A stretch of DNA of 64,000 bases from Paenibacillus herberti (GCF_002233675.1 NZ_NMUQ01000001.1:316679-380678); one strand, 5' to 3'; shown: positions 38,980 to 47,754, counted from the stretch's first letter. Notes: generated by a model from the sequence alone, not told the origin. Program-made: numbers and translations.

Positions 38980-39471
38980 GTGAAGAAAGCAGTCTTGTCT
39001 TTTGTAGCTCTTATAATGTTTCTTACGTTCAGCACCAGCGCTTTTGCAAGTACGCCTGATCTCGACAGCGCAATCAAGAAAGTAATTGGAACACCTTACA
39101 AATACGGCGGCACGACTACAGCAGGTTTCGACTGTTCCGGTTTTGTCCGTCACATTTTCAACCAGTTTGACGTTAAGCTTCCGCGTACTTCCAAGACGCA
39201 AGCGAAGATCGGTACAAAAGTGGACAAGTCCGACTTACGCCCTGGCGATCTGGTATTTTTTAATACAAGCGGAAAAGGTATCTCCCACGCAGGAATTTAT
39301 GTAGGCGACGGCAAATTCGCTCATGCTTCCAGCAAAGGCGTTCGTTACACGGAGCTTTCCGAGTCCTACTACGCTAAGCGCTATGTAACTGCTCGTCGCG
39401 TTGTGACCGGCGAAGACTACATGGCTATGGTCGGTGAAGACGAAGAAGGCGAAGATGTAGCTGGAGAATAA
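38980..39471 (+). CDS. Secreted NlpC/P60 peptidoglycan endopeptidase
   Basis: A 163-residue protein. GTG 38980 follows AAGGGAGAAC and starts the signal peptide MKKAVLSFVALIMFL...AFAS. The NlpC/P60 domain has the catalytic Cys in TAGFDCSGFV, His in SHAGIYVG and a second His in FAHASS, and is close to the minimal domain length. The C-terminus is acidic (GEDEEGEDVAGE). The enzyme cuts peptide bonds in peptidoglycan stems during wall remodelling. It is controlled by the c-di-AMP riboswitch just upstream. Confidence 0.93.
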   Translation: MKKAVLSFVALIMFLTFSTSAFASTPDLDSAIKKVIGTPYKYGGTTTAGFDCSGFVRHIFNQFDVKLPRTSKTQAKIGTKVDKSDLRPGDLVFFNTSGKGISHAGIYVGDGKFAHASSKGVRYTELSESYYAKRYVTARRVVTGEDYMAMVGEDEEGEDVAGE

Positions 39472-39497
39472 GCGAGAGCTGTACTCTCATACATATG

Positions 39498-39533
39498 AAG
39501 GAGCTGCCCAGAGAGACCTGGGTAGCTCCTTTT
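39498..39533 (+). terminator. Terminator of the NlpC/P60 gene
   Basis: AAGGAGCTGCCCAG pairs with CTGGGTAGCTCCTT (one mismatch) around AGAGAC, then T residues. 39534-39804 shows no further gene. Confidence 0.8.
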
Positions 39534-39804
39534 CTGTGTGACATAATAGTACAGCTTGATAGCCAGGAAGATGTATGAACTACAAAATTCGGCTCATTTG
39601 ACCGATTCGGATGGCTGAACCAATATACCAACGATATGTGGTTCAATGGTTATACTTGGTTAATAGTATTTTCGGTGTTTGTTATCATTTTGCACTCACC
39701 TGCAATAAAAAAATCTATGGATTAGGCATTTGAATCGGTCCCTCTATCAAAACTTGCATATAGTAATGACTGGAAGATAACTTTCAGTTTAAGGAGTTTT
39801 GATA

Positions 39805-40485
39805 GTGAAAAAAGGAACGGAAAATTCCCGCAAGTTGAACTCAGCCGGCAAACAGCCGAAAGGGCCATTCAACACGTATACGAGATTCATAAGCAAGAAT
39901 CCTAGAACTACATTAACGCCCATTCAAACCTATCCCAAAATCAACAAAACCGCTTTTGTCGGCCCGTATTCGACCATAGTTGGAGATGTTACGCTCAGCG
40001 ATAAAGTGCTGGTCGCTGATAATGCGACGGTCCGTGCAGACTCGGGAGGCCCTATTTTTATCGGCGCGAATTCAAGCATTTCCAGCGGCGGGATTTTGAA
40101 CGGAGAAATGGAGCTTACGTTTAGAGGGAAAACGTATTCGATCTATGTTGGCCAAAAAACGGTTATTTCGCATGGGGCTGTTGTAAACGGGGCTACCGTA
40201 ATCGGAGATGGCGTCGTGATCGGAGCTCAATCCGCCATTTATTATTCCATCATAGGCGACGGTTGTTTTATCTCGACTGGCACGACCGTTCGGAATGTAG
40301 TTATAGCGCCGAACCGGTTCGTCCCGCATGGAGCAACGGTCCTTACGCAAGAAGAAGCGGATGCCCTCGGAGAAGTGCCGCAGGAGTTCATTGACCGGTA
40401 TCAAGTACTGTATACGACGAGCCAAAAGCTGCGGGCAGGTTATTCCCGATTGTTCGCTAAAGGACGCCGCTCGAAACTCTCCTAA
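39805..40485 (+). CDS. Gamma-carbonic-anhydrase-like left-handed beta-helix protein
   Basis: A 226-residue protein; GTG 39805 follows AAGGAG by 8 bases. The middle carries hexapeptide repeats of a left-handed beta helix (AFVGPYSTIVGDVTLSDKVLV, with slashes at I/V-G-D/N positions), and a C-terminal helix follows. In gamma-carbonic anhydrases the motif HG....HG supplies two zinc His; here it reads SHGAVVNGA, with His123 kept but Asn at the second position. Zinc hydratase activity is therefore doubtful, and it may be a transferase-like or structural relative. Confidence 0.7.
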   Translation: MKKGTENSRKLNSAGKQPKGPFNTYTRFISKNPRTTLTPIQTYPKINKTAFVGPYSTIVGDVTLSDKVLVADNATVRADSGGPIFIGANSSISSGGILNGEMELTFRGKTYSIYVGQKTVISHGAVVNGATVIGDGVVIGAQSAIYYSIIGDGCFISTGTTVRNVVIAPNRFVPHGATVLTQEEADALGEVPQEFIDRYQVLYTTSQKLRAGYSRLFAKGRRSKLS

Positions 40486-40494
40486 TTCAATAAC

Positions 40495-40534
40495 AAGAGG
40501 TCGCAGCCTTCGTGCAAGGCGCAGCCTCTTTTTT
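40495..40534. terminator. Bidirectional terminator
   Basis: AAGAGGTCGCAGCCTT and AAGGCGCAGCCTCTT pair with one mismatch around CGTGC, between convergent genes. Confidence 0.7.
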
Positions 40535-40544
40535 CATGCCATGA

Positions 40545-41555
40545 TTAAGGTTCCAGCTTGCGGCTGGAAGAACGGACAATCAACTCGGAGGGCAAAATAA
40601 TCGTGCGCGGACCGTTGCTGTCATCGTTCTCAATGAGGCTGATCAGTCGTTCCATGCCGAGTACACCGAACTGGTAAGCTGGTTGGGCGGCCACCGTCAG
40701 AAACGGATTCAGCACAGAGGCGAAGCCGAGGTCGTCGAAGCAGACGACAGAAAGATCGTCTGGCACCTGTAAGCCTCGGGCGCGCAGCGATTGGATAATG
40801 CCGAGAGCAATGAAGTTGTTGGCGGCAAAAATCGCGGTCGGAGGTTTCTCCTGACCTAACAGATGATCAAGCGCAGACGGGTTCAGTCCGTCCCGGTAAT
40901 TCAAATGCAGCACGAGCGCTTCGTCATAAGCGACATCGTTCAGCTTGAGCGCTTCGCGGTAGCCGGCATGTCGCTCGCGTGCAGTGGACACATCCTGTGA
41001 GCCGCCCAGAAGAGCAATACGCCTGTGGCCAAGCTCCAGCAGATGCTCAACGAGCCGGCGGGCACCCTCGCGGCTCTCTCCAATGATTCGGTCAGCTTGA
41101 ATACCCGGTACGTCGCGATCCAGTAGGACGAACGGGATGCGATGCTGTTCCAACTGCTGCAGATGAGAGAATGATCCGTCCCCAGCCGGAGCAAACAGAA
41201 CCCCGTCTACACGAGTGGAGAGGATCATATCAACATAGTCTTTTTCCTTAGCGTAATCCTCATCGCTGTTGCCAAGCAGTAGTCGATAGCCGAGCCGTTT
41301 GGCGGTATCCTCTGCTCCGCGGGCAAGCGTTGTGTAGAATGGATTCGTAATATCGGTAATGAGCAGGGAAAGAATATTTGTTTTTTGCAGCACTAGGCTT
41401 CGAGCGTTGGAGTTGGGCACGTAGTGCAACTCTTCCATCACCTGGCGGACACGACGGCGGGTCTTGTCGCTGACTCGGCCGGTGTTATTAATAACGCGGG
41501 AGACGGTCATCGCGGATACTTCAGCCACGCGCGCTATATCATAGATTGTAATCAT
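40545..41555 (-). CDS. LacI/GalR-family repressor of the adjacent sugar-acid operon
   Basis: A 336-residue protein. The N-terminal helix-turn-helix (TIYDIARVAEVSAMTVSRVI) and hinge (YVPNSNARSL) are followed by a periplasmic-binding-protein-like sensor domain with LSLLITDITNPFYTTLARG, and a C-terminal part containing VVCFDDLGFASVLNP. It is divergent from the fucose-type operon starting at 41716, whose leader holds a palindromic site, so it is the probable local regulator, released by a pathway sugar or acid. Confidence 0.92.
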   Translation of the reverse strand: MITIYDIARVAEVSAMTVSRVINNTGRVSDKTRRRVRQVMEELHYVPNSNARSLVLQKTNILSLLITDITNPFYTTLARGAEDTAKRLGYRLLLGNSDEDYAKEKDYVDMILSTRVDGVLFAPAGDGSFSHLQQLEQHRIPFVLLDRDVPGIQADRIIGESREGARRLVEHLLELGHRRIALLGGSQDVSTARERHAGYREALKLNDVAYDEALVLHLNYRDGLNPSALDHLLGQEKPPTAIFAANNFIALGIIQSLRARGLQVPDDLSVVCFDDLGFASVLNPFLTVAAQPAYQFGVLGMERLISLIENDDSNGPRTIILPSELIVRSSSRKLEP

Positions 41556-41607
41556 GAGGCTCCTCCGATGTGGACAAACATAATCTTATTGTAGCTAAAC
41601 AGGACCA

Positions 41608-41654
41608 TTGACAGCAAGAAGGTTAGCTTGATAAATTAGAGTTACCGATAACTC
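41608..41654 (+). promoter_or_regulatory. Promoter and operator of the fucose-type operon
   Basis: TTGACA (41608-41613) and ATAAAT (41631-41636) are spaced 17 bases. The perfect 6-bp-arm palindrome GAGTTACCGATAACTC (41639-41654) lies directly downstream, where a bound LacI-type repressor would block transcription. Confidence 0.65.
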
Positions 41655-41715
41655 AAAAGAGCCGGCATAAGTATGAAGTGGCTGTTCTGACATTTAATTT
41701 AAGGAGGGCGGCTAT

Positions 41716-42066
41716 ATGGATCATTCTTTATCCGCTGGGGCGGATGCAATCATCATGGATCCAAGGGATCATGTGGCGACCGCGCTAAGGGATTTAGTTG
41801 CCGGAGAGAGTGTGCGGTACCAATCCGCCGGCGAAACGGGCACAGTTGTATTGTTGGAAGCGATTGCATTTGGACATAAACTTGCGATTACAGAAATTCC
41901 TGTCGGAGCTGACGTACGTAAGTACGGCGAAGTGATTGGAAGGTCAACCGTCGTTATTGAGGCTGGCCGACATGTGCATGTGCATAACATCGAAGGAATA
42001 CGCGGGCGCGGCGACCAGTCCTCAACTGCAGCTGCGGCGGCAAAGGGAGGCGGCGGAACGGTATGA
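41716..42066 (+). CDS. UxaA-family dehydratase, small (SAF-domain) subunit
   Basis: A 116-residue protein corresponding to the N-terminal SAF domain of altronate dehydratase. Blocks seen: IIMDPRDHVATALRDL, GHKLAITEIPVGADVRKYGE, IGRSTVVIEAGRHVHVHNIEG. In E. coli UxaA this domain is fused to the large one; here it is a separate gene overlapping the large subunit by 4 bases. It probably dehydrates a sugar acid such as L-fuconate. Split UxaA genes also occur in the Campylobacter jejuni L-fucose locus. Confidence 0.85.
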   Translation: MDHSLSAGADAIIMDPRDHVATALRDLVAGESVRYQSAGETGTVVLLEAIAFGHKLAITEIPVGADVRKYGEVIGRSTVVIEAGRHVHVHNIEGIRGRGDQSSTAAAAAKGGGGTV

Positions 42067-43268
42067 CAGATCAAGCACATCAACAGGCTGACCAACAAGC
42101 CCAGCATGGGCCAACCTTTATGGGGTATCAAAGGGAAAACGGAGATGTTGGTATCCGCAATCATCTGCTTATTATTCCGACGGTCATTTGCTCCAACCAG
42201 GTAAGCAACCGAATTGCCCAGCTCCTGCCGGGAGCGATTGCCATACCGCATCAGCATGGTTGCAGCCAGATCGGTGCGGACAAAGACCGCACGTTCGACG
42301 TGCTGGCAGGTACAGGTACCAATCCGAACGTTGGTGCGGTGCTGATTATTAGCCTTGGCTGCGAGGTCGTTGATCCACAGGCTTTGGCTGACACAATTAG
42401 AGTTACCGGTAAACCTGTGGAGTGGTTCGACATCCAAAGCGCGGGCGGCTCGATCAAGGCGATTGAGCATGGAGCGCGACTGGCCCGCGAGCTGCAGGCG
42501 AAGCTTCAGCAGCAGGTGAAGGTTCCGATTCCGTTGTCCCGACTGAAAGTCGGCGTAAAATGCGGCGGCTCCGACGCTACATCGGGGCTTGCCTCAAATC
42601 CGGCGCTTGGCGCGGCGGCGGACGCTCTTGTTCGTGAGGGCGGTACGATCGTCATCGGAGAGACGACGGAAATTATCGGAGCCGAGCATGTGCTTGCGGA
42701 GCGCTGCGCGGAGCCAGCTATCGAAGAGAGACTGTACAGCATCGTTGATCGCTTTGAGCGCGAGGTGGAGCGCATGGGCGCCGATATGCGAGGCGGCAAT
42801 CCCAGTCCCGGCAACATTGCCGGAGGTTTGTCCACAATCGAGGAGAAGTCGCTTGGTTGCATTAGTAAATGCGGAACCTCGCCGATCCTCGGCGTAATTG
42901 AATATGCCCAGCAGCTGCCGGAGGGCGGTCTTTATTTCATGGACTCTCCCGGCAACGATATTGAGTGTGTGTCCGGTATGGCGGCGTCGGGAGCTCATAT
43001 CGTCTGCTTTACGACAGGGCGCGGCACGCCGACCGGCGCGGCTGTCATCCCAGTCATCAAAATTACGGGTAATGGCCGCACGTTCCAGCTGATGGAAGAC
43101 AATATGGATGTTGACGTGAGCCATATGCTGGACGGATCGCTCGGTTTGGATGCTGCGGGTGAGCGCGTTTGGCAGGAGATCATCGAGGTTGCGGACGGTA
43201 AGCTGACCAAAGCGGAAATTCTTGGGCATCAGGAGTTTTCCATTAATCGCATCGGGCCGAGTTTGTAG
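42063..43268 (+). CDS. UxaA-family dehydratase, large subunit
   Basis: A 401-residue protein matching the C-terminal catalytic domain of altronate dehydratase. Motifs include GYQRENGDVGIRNHLLIIPT, HQHGCSQIGAD, SLGCEVVD, KCGGSDATSGL and SCISKCGTSP-like GCISKCGTSPI, which carry the Cys and His residues of the iron site. It would convert a sugar acid to a 2-keto-3-deoxy acid. It pairs with the small subunit upstream. Related SuyAB sulfolactate lyases share the fold, but the neighbours point to a deoxysugar acid. Confidence 0.85.
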   Translation: MTDQAHQQADQQAQHGPTFMGYQRENGDVGIRNHLLIIPTVICSNQVSNRIAQLLPGAIAIPHQHGCSQIGADKDRTFDVLAGTGTNPNVGAVLIISLGCEVVDPQALADTIRVTGKPVEWFDIQSAGGSIKAIEHGARLARELQAKLQQQVKVPIPLSRLKVGVKCGGSDATSGLASNPALGAAADALVREGGTIVIGETTEIIGAEHVLAERCAEPAIEERLYSIVDRFEREVERMGADMRGGNPSPGNIAGGLSTIEEKSLGCISKCGTSPILGVIEYAQQLPEGGLYFMDSPGNDIECVSGMAASGAHIVCFTTGRGTPTGAAVIPVIKITGNGRTFQLMEDNMDVDVSHMLDGSLGLDAAGERVWQEIIEVADGKLTKAEILGHQEFSINRIGPSL

Positions 43269-43278
43269 GGGGAGCAAA

Positions 43279-44403
43279 ATGAAACTAGCAAATCAAGAAT
43301 GGCTTGACCTAGATTATAGACCGAAGCTTCCCCGTGACCGCAGCATGGGCATCGCAATTATTGGGGCTGGCGAAATTGTCGCAGCCTGTCATCTGCCCGC
43401 TTACCTTAAGGGCGGATTGAATGTCATCGGCATTTTTGACTTGGATACGGCGCGGGCGACGAGCCTAGCTGCTGCATTTGGTCTTTCCTGTGTTTATCAG
43501 AGTCTGGAGGAGCTGTTTGCGGACCCGGCCGTCAAGGTTGTCGATATTGCCATCCCTGCCAAAGCTCAGCCGGGCATCGCACAGCAGGCGGCACGTGCTG
43601 GCAAACATATTCTCTGTCAGAAGCCGCTGGCCGAAAGTTACAAAGAGGCCGTAGCTATCGAGCGCGCCTGCCGCGAGAATGGCGTGAGGGCTGCGGTCAA
43701 TCAGCAGATGCGCTGGTCGCCGGGTATTCGTGCCAGCCATACCATTATGCAGCGTGGGTGGCTCGGGGAGACGCTTCAAGCGACGGTATCCGTCAATGTC
43801 AGGCAGGATTTTGCCAACTGGAGCTGGCTGCGGCAAATGCCTACGCTGGAAGTGATGTACCATAGCATTCATTACCTCGACAGCATCCGTTTCCTGCTTG
43901 GCACTCCGGAATATATTTACGCGGACGGAGCGCGTTTCCCTGATCAAGAAACGATTGGGGAAACACGAACGATGCTTCATCTTAAATTCCCAGGTGAAAT
44001 GCGGGCGCTTGTTCACGATAACCACAACCACATTGCCGGCGAAGAAGATTGGCATGCTACGTTTCGTTTCGAGGGCACGGAGGGCATCATCAAGGGCACG
44101 AATGGCTCGCTCTACAACTACCCGGTCGGACGCGAGGACACTCTTCAATTTCATTCTAAGCGGGTCCATCCTGACTACTGGTTCACGCCTTCTCTGCATG
44201 GAAAATGGTTCCCCGACGCCTTTCTCGGCACGATGGGTGAGCTGTTATGCGCAATCGAGGAAAACCGGGAGCCGGAAAACAGTGTGACGGACAATCTGGA
44301 GACGATGCAGCTCGTGTTTGCGGCTTATCGTTCCATGCGCGAGAATCGCCCTGTTTCTTTACAAGAAATCGCTCAAGAGGAGGAGGAGGTTTCATCATGT
44401 TAA
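43279..44403 (+). CDS. Gfo/Idh/MocA-family NAD(P)-dependent oxidoreductase
   Basis: A 374-residue protein. ATG 43279 follows GGGGGAGC, 10 bases after the previous stop. The N-terminal Rossmann fold has GIAIIGAGEIVAACHLPAY and the family motif CQKPLAESYKEA (the EKP-like motif with Q for E). The C-terminal sheet domain contains YHSIHYLDSIRFLLG with His residues typical of the active site. It probably oxidises the sugar (for example L-fucose to its lactone) or a later intermediate. Confidence 0.85.
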   Translation: MKLANQEWLDLDYRPKLPRDRSMGIAIIGAGEIVAACHLPAYLKGGLNVIGIFDLDTARATSLAAAFGLSCVYQSLEELFADPAVKVVDIAIPAKAQPGIAQQAARAGKHILCQKPLAESYKEAVAIERACRENGVRAAVNQQMRWSPGIRASHTIMQRGWLGETLQATVSVNVRQDFANWSWLRQMPTLEVMYHSIHYLDSIRFLLGTPEYIYADGARFPDQETIGETRTMLHLKFPGEMRALVHDNHNHIAGEEDWHATFRFEGTEGIIKGTNGSLYNYPVGREDTLQFHSKRVHPDYWFTPSLHGKWFPDAFLGTMGELLCAIEENREPENSVTDNLETMQLVFAAYRSMRENRPVSLQEIAQEEEEVSSC

Positions 44404-44834
44404 AAGGAATACCGCCCATTTTATCACCGGAGCTTCTGGCCGTGCTTCGTTCGATGGGCCATGGAGACGAGCTGGTGCTGGCCGACGGCAATTTTCCTGC
44501 AGCATCGATCGCAACTAGGCTGATCCGCGCCGACGGCCATTCCATTCCCGAGCTGCTCGACGCCATTTTGGAGCTGCTTCCCGTCGACGACTATATTGAT
44601 TCACCTGCGGCCGTCATGGGCGTTGTGCCGGGCGATCCGGTCGTACCGGTCATTTGGGATAAATACCGTGAGCTGCTGAATCATCACGAAGGGCGCGAAG
44701 TGCCGATTTCGGAGCTGGAGCGTTTCGCGTTTTACGACCGGGCCCGCAAAGCCTATGCCGTAGTGGCAACAGGCGAATCGGCCCAATACGCAAATTTGAT
44801 CCTGTCCAAAGGCGTCGTCCGGCCAAAAAACTAG
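44397..44834 (+). CDS. fucU: FucU/RbsD-family sugar mutarotase
   Basis: A 145-residue protein that overlaps the oxidoreductase gene by 7 bases and has GAGGAGGAGG upstream. MLKGIPPILSPELLAVLRSM, GHGDELVLADGNFP and YDRARKAYAVVATGE are the FucU signature, with His and Asp of the pyranose site and the final Tyr region. FucU interconverts alpha and beta anomers of L-fucose; the close relative RbsD acts on ribose. The SDR/FAH neighbours favour fucose. Confidence 0.9.
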   Translation: MLKGIPPILSPELLAVLRSMGHGDELVLADGNFPAASIATRLIRADGHSIPELLDAILELLPVDDYIDSPAAVMGVVPGDPVVPVIWDKYRELLNHHEGREVPISELERFAFYDRARKAYAVVATGESAQYANLILSKGVVRPKN

Positions 44835-44858
44835 CTGAAGAGCGAAGGGGAGACGAGC

Positions 44859-45632
44859 ATGAGACTGAACAATAAAATAACGCTTATTACCGGAGCCGGC
44901 TCCGGCATCGGGCGCTGCACGGCTCTGCGGTTTGCAGCAGAGGGAGCTACTGTTGTCGTAGCCGATCTCAACAAGGAAGCGGCCGACGAAACAGTAGCGC
45001 TTCTGACAGAAGCAGGCGGACCAGGTTATGCGATCCGCTGCGACGTCACCGATCCTGGATCGGCGCAAGCGATGGCGTCCGAAGCACTGGACAAGTTCGG
45101 ACGAATCGATGTGCTGTTCAACAATGCGGGCATCAGCGGCGTAGGCGCGCTTCATGAGCTGGAGCCGGACGCCTGGGACCGTGTGATGAACGTCAACATT
45201 CGCGGCACGTTTTTGCCAAGCAAATATGTGCTCCCGTCCATGATGGAGCGCCGCAGCGGCGCCATTATCAATATGTCTTCCTGCATCGCCGAAATCGGGC
45301 TTGCCCGCCGGGCATCCTATGCCGCGACTAAGGGAGCCGTTCTGGCGCTTACGAAATCGATGCAAGTGGATTACGCGGAGTATGGCATTCGGGTCAACGC
45401 TCTGCTGCCGGGCACGATTTTGACTCCGTTCGTGGAGAAATATTTGCAGGAATCATACAGCGATCCCGAGGAGGCTCTTGCCGGCATCCGCAAGCGGCAG
45501 CTGAGCGGTGATCTTGGCCGTCCAGAGGATGTGGCGGAGGGAGCGCTGTTCCTGGCTTCCGATGAGTCGAAGTTTATGATGGGATCGCCGCTTTATATCG
45601 ATGGCGGCGTCGTTTTTGGCAAAAACGCCTAA
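44859..45632 (+). CDS. SDR-family dehydrogenase, probable 2-keto-3-deoxy-L-fuconate type
   Basis: A 257-residue classical short-chain dehydrogenase: TGAGSGIG cofactor motif, NNAG, catalytic Ser (NMSSCIAE), YAATKGA with Tyr and Lys, and a C-terminus ending SPLYIDGGV. Asp in VVADLN suggests NAD preference. Position between FucU and an FAH hydrolase matches the 2-keto-3-deoxy-L-fuconate 4-dehydrogenase of the non-phosphorylating fucose route, though L-fucose dehydrogenase is also possible. Confidence 0.85.
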   Translation: MRLNNKITLITGAGSGIGRCTALRFAAEGATVVVADLNKEAADETVALLTEAGGPGYAIRCDVTDPGSAQAMASEALDKFGRIDVLFNNAGISGVGALHELEPDAWDRVMNVNIRGTFLPSKYVLPSMMERRSGAIINMSSCIAEIGLARRASYAATKGAVLALTKSMQVDYAEYGIRVNALLPGTILTPFVEKYLQESYSDPEEALAGIRKRQLSGDLGRPEDVAEGALFLASDESKFMMGSPLYIDGGVVFGKNA

Positions 45633-45666
45633 TACTTTACCGACGGGAAAGGGGATTTGAACAACG

Positions 45667-46593
45667 ATGAAGCTGATTACATTCCGCAAAAACGATGAGT
45701 TGGCGCTTGGCGTCAGCACAGAGAAGGGGGTTCTTGATGTTGCGGCTGCTGCCGCGGCGCAAGGGCTGGAGGGTTCGCTTCCGCTGAATATCCATGCGGC
45801 AATTGAAGGTGGAGCATCCGCGCTTTCGGCGCTCCGCTCGCTTGCTGAACATGCAGAAGGAACGCTGGAGTTGTGGCAGGAGGAGGATTCCTTACAGCTC
45901 GGGCCTTGTGTGACGAACCCGGGCAAAATTATTTGCGTCGGGCTTAACTACCGCAAACATGCGGAAGAAACAAACGCACCGATCCCGAACTACCCGATCC
46001 TGTTCAATAAATTTGCGAACACGGTTGCCGCGCAAGGCGACGATATTCCGCTTCCACGCGTCAGCCAGGAGGTGGATTACGAGGCCGAGCTAGTTATCGT
46101 CATCGGCCGCGAGGCCAAGTATGTCGGACGCGAGCAGGCGCTGGAGCATGTGTTCGGCTACTGCTGCGTCAACGATCTGTCCGCCCGTGATCTGCAATTG
46201 CGGACGCCGCAGTGGCTGCTGGGCAAGTCTTGTGACAAGTTCAGCCCGCTCGGCCCGTATCTTGTCACCTCCGACGAAGTTGGCAATCCGAATGAGCTCG
46301 CCATTTCTACTACTGTAAACGGCGAGGTCAGACAATCTTCGAACACGGCAGACATGATTTTCCGCTGTGATGAGATTGTCAGCTATGTTTCCCAGCACAT
46401 GACCCTGTCGCCGGGAGATATCATCCTCACCGGTACACCAGAAGGCGTTGTGCTCGGCTTGCCGCCGGAGCAGCGGGTGTATTTGCAGCCGGGAGACGTT
46501 GTCGAGATCAGCATCGACAAGCTCGGCACGCTGCGCAACCGGATGGTTGCGGAACCGGAGCCGGCTCCGGGCAGCCATGACTGGCGCGCTTAA
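45667..46593 (+). CDS. FAH-family hydrolase, probable 2,4-diketo-3-deoxy-L-fuconate hydrolase
   Basis: A 308-residue protein. The C-terminal two thirds are the FAH domain: GLNYRKHAEETNAPIPNYPI, DYEAELVIVIG with metal-binding Glu residues, CCVNDLSARDLQ, and ILTGTPEGVVLGL. The family cleaves carbon-carbon bonds in diketo acids with a divalent metal. In the known L-fucose pathway the FAH member yields pyruvate and L-lactate. It is the last gene of the operon and a strong terminator follows. Confidence 0.88.
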   Translation: MKLITFRKNDELALGVSTEKGVLDVAAAAAAQGLEGSLPLNIHAAIEGGASALSALRSLAEHAEGTLELWQEEDSLQLGPCVTNPGKIICVGLNYRKHAEETNAPIPNYPILFNKFANTVAAQGDDIPLPRVSQEVDYEAELVIVIGREAKYVGREQALEHVFGYCCVNDLSARDLQLRTPQWLLGKSCDKFSPLGPYLVTSDEVGNPNELAISTTVNGEVRQSSNTADMIFRCDEIVSYVSQHMTLSPGDIILTGTPEGVVLGLPPEQRVYLQPGDVVEISIDKLGTLRNRMVAEPEPAPGSHDWRA

Positions 46594-46655
46594 TTGCCCG
46601 CGCGTTGGATAACATTTTCCTTTTCATATGCAGAAGTGGTTTTGCTTGCTCTCTC

Positions 46656-46699
46656 AAAACGTGAAAAAGACAGCCAACAGGCTGTCTTTTTCACGTTTT
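46656..46699. terminator. Bidirectional terminator
   Basis: A perfect 20-bp stem (AAAACGTGAAAAAGACAGCC and its complement) with AACA loop separates the fucose-type operon from the convergent trio genes. Confidence 0.9.
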
Positions 46700-46732
46700 A
46701 TTGTTCACAAACAGCTCCGGTGAGATCAATGG

Positions 46733-47212
46733 TCAACCCGCAGCTGCGACGCCGTTAAACGTTACTGGACCGCTTAGCAGAACATTGTCGGAGAACTGCG
46801 GAGTGTCGGAAGTAATGAACAGCGTATAACGAATCTGTCCGGCATTTACTTCATCGGCTGTAGGAAGGTCGGCGCAGTTAATGACGGCAGGAAAACTGAC
46901 GTCAACTCCAACCAGACCGGGCTGCACGAGCTCTTCATAGATAAATATGCCGGAGCCGAACGTATCCCCACCGTTTTTCTCAATAACTAGGGTTACTCTG
47001 GCATTTGCATTTGACTCGTCAAGATTTTCAAAAAAGGTTGCTGTTCCGTTGAGCATTACTTTGACGCTGCCTGCAAGCGGGGTGTTAGCGACGCTCACGG
47101 TTTGAAGACCAATATCACCGATTAGCAAAAACTGGGTTTCAAATATCTCTACACTACCGGTGCTAGAGTTCAAGGCTTGGGACAAACGAAGATCGACAAA
47201 TTGCTCGGCCAC
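46733..47212 (-). CDS. Tandem paralogue 3 of 3, beta-rich protein
   Basis: A 159-residue protein, clearly related along its whole length to the two upstream genes. Shared blocks are QFVDLRLSQ, VGDIGLQTVSVANT, VKVML.GT..F, LVIEKNGGDTFGSGI.IYEE, CAD.PTADEVNAGQIRYTLFIT and GP.TFNG.A. There is no signal peptide, membrane helix or Cys-rich region. The alternating pattern suggests a beta sandwich, perhaps TNF/C1q-like, but I recognise no named family. An exosporium or coat role is an inference from the possible sigma-K promoter before the first copy. Confidence 0.75.
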   Translation of the reverse strand: MAEQFVDLRLSQALNSSTGSVEIFETQFLLIGDIGLQTVSVANTPLAGSVKVMLNGTATFFENLDESNANARVTLVIEKNGGDTFGSGIFIYEELVQPGLVGVDVSFPAVINCADLPTADEVNAGQIRYTLFITSDTPQFSDNVLLSGPVTFNGVAAAG

Positions 47213-47274
47213 TTACTTTCATCTCCTTTCCTCATCATTGAATCGTACATCTCTTTTTAGGAACGTGAACATGG

Positions 47275-47754
47275 TCAACTATCTGCGGATGCAATGCCAT
47301 TAAAGGTGGTGGGGCCGTTGAGCAGAATATCGGCTGAAAACTGGGTGGAAGTCGAGGTAATGAACAGCGTATAGCGGATTTGTCCGGCGTTTACTTCATC
47401 GGCAGTAGGGAAGTCGGCGCAGCTGACGGACGCGGGAAAAATCGTTTGAACATCGATTGTGCCCGGCTGAACGATTTCTTCATAAATAAGGATGCCGGAG
47501 CCAAAAGTGTCACCGCCGTTTTTTTCGATTAGAAGAAAAACCATCGCGTCGGTATTGGGGGCTTCAAGCTCTTGGAAAAAAGTTACGGTTCCGCTAAGCA
47601 TGACTTTTACGCTAGAAGCGAGAGCTGTGTTTGCAACGGAGATTGTCTGAATACCGATGTCGCCAACTAGCAACTTTACCGTATTGTTTATTTCTAGGCT
47701 CAAGTTGGGCCTGTTAGCATTTTGCGATAAACGTAAATCTACAAATTGAGACAT
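47275..47754 (-). CDS. Tandem paralogue 2 of 3, beta-rich protein
   Basis: A 159-residue member of the same family, starting MSQFVDLRLSQNANRP. It differs from the others mainly in the segments between conserved strands (LELEAPNTDAM-like loop, SSTQFSADILL). ATG 47754 follows GAGAGGAGGCG. A CATA-rich leader (around 47780-47802, with GTATGCTAGC) could hold its own late sporulation promoter. It is 62 bases upstream of paralogue 3. Confidence 0.75.
   Translation of the reverse strand: MSQFVDLRLSQNANRPNLSLEINNTVKLLVGDIGIQTISVANTALASSVKVMLSGTVTFFQELEAPNTDAMVFLLIEKNGGDTFGSGILIYEEIVQPGTIDVQTIFPASVSCADFPTADEVNAGQIRYTLFITSTSTQFSADILLNGPTTFNGIASADS

Noticed and set aside
40545-41555. This LacI repressor as regulator of the lacZ locus operators
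   Set aside because: The palindrome next to its own divergent operon (GAGTTACCGATAACTC) differs from TGGTAWCGATACCA, so it more likely governs the fucose-type genes.
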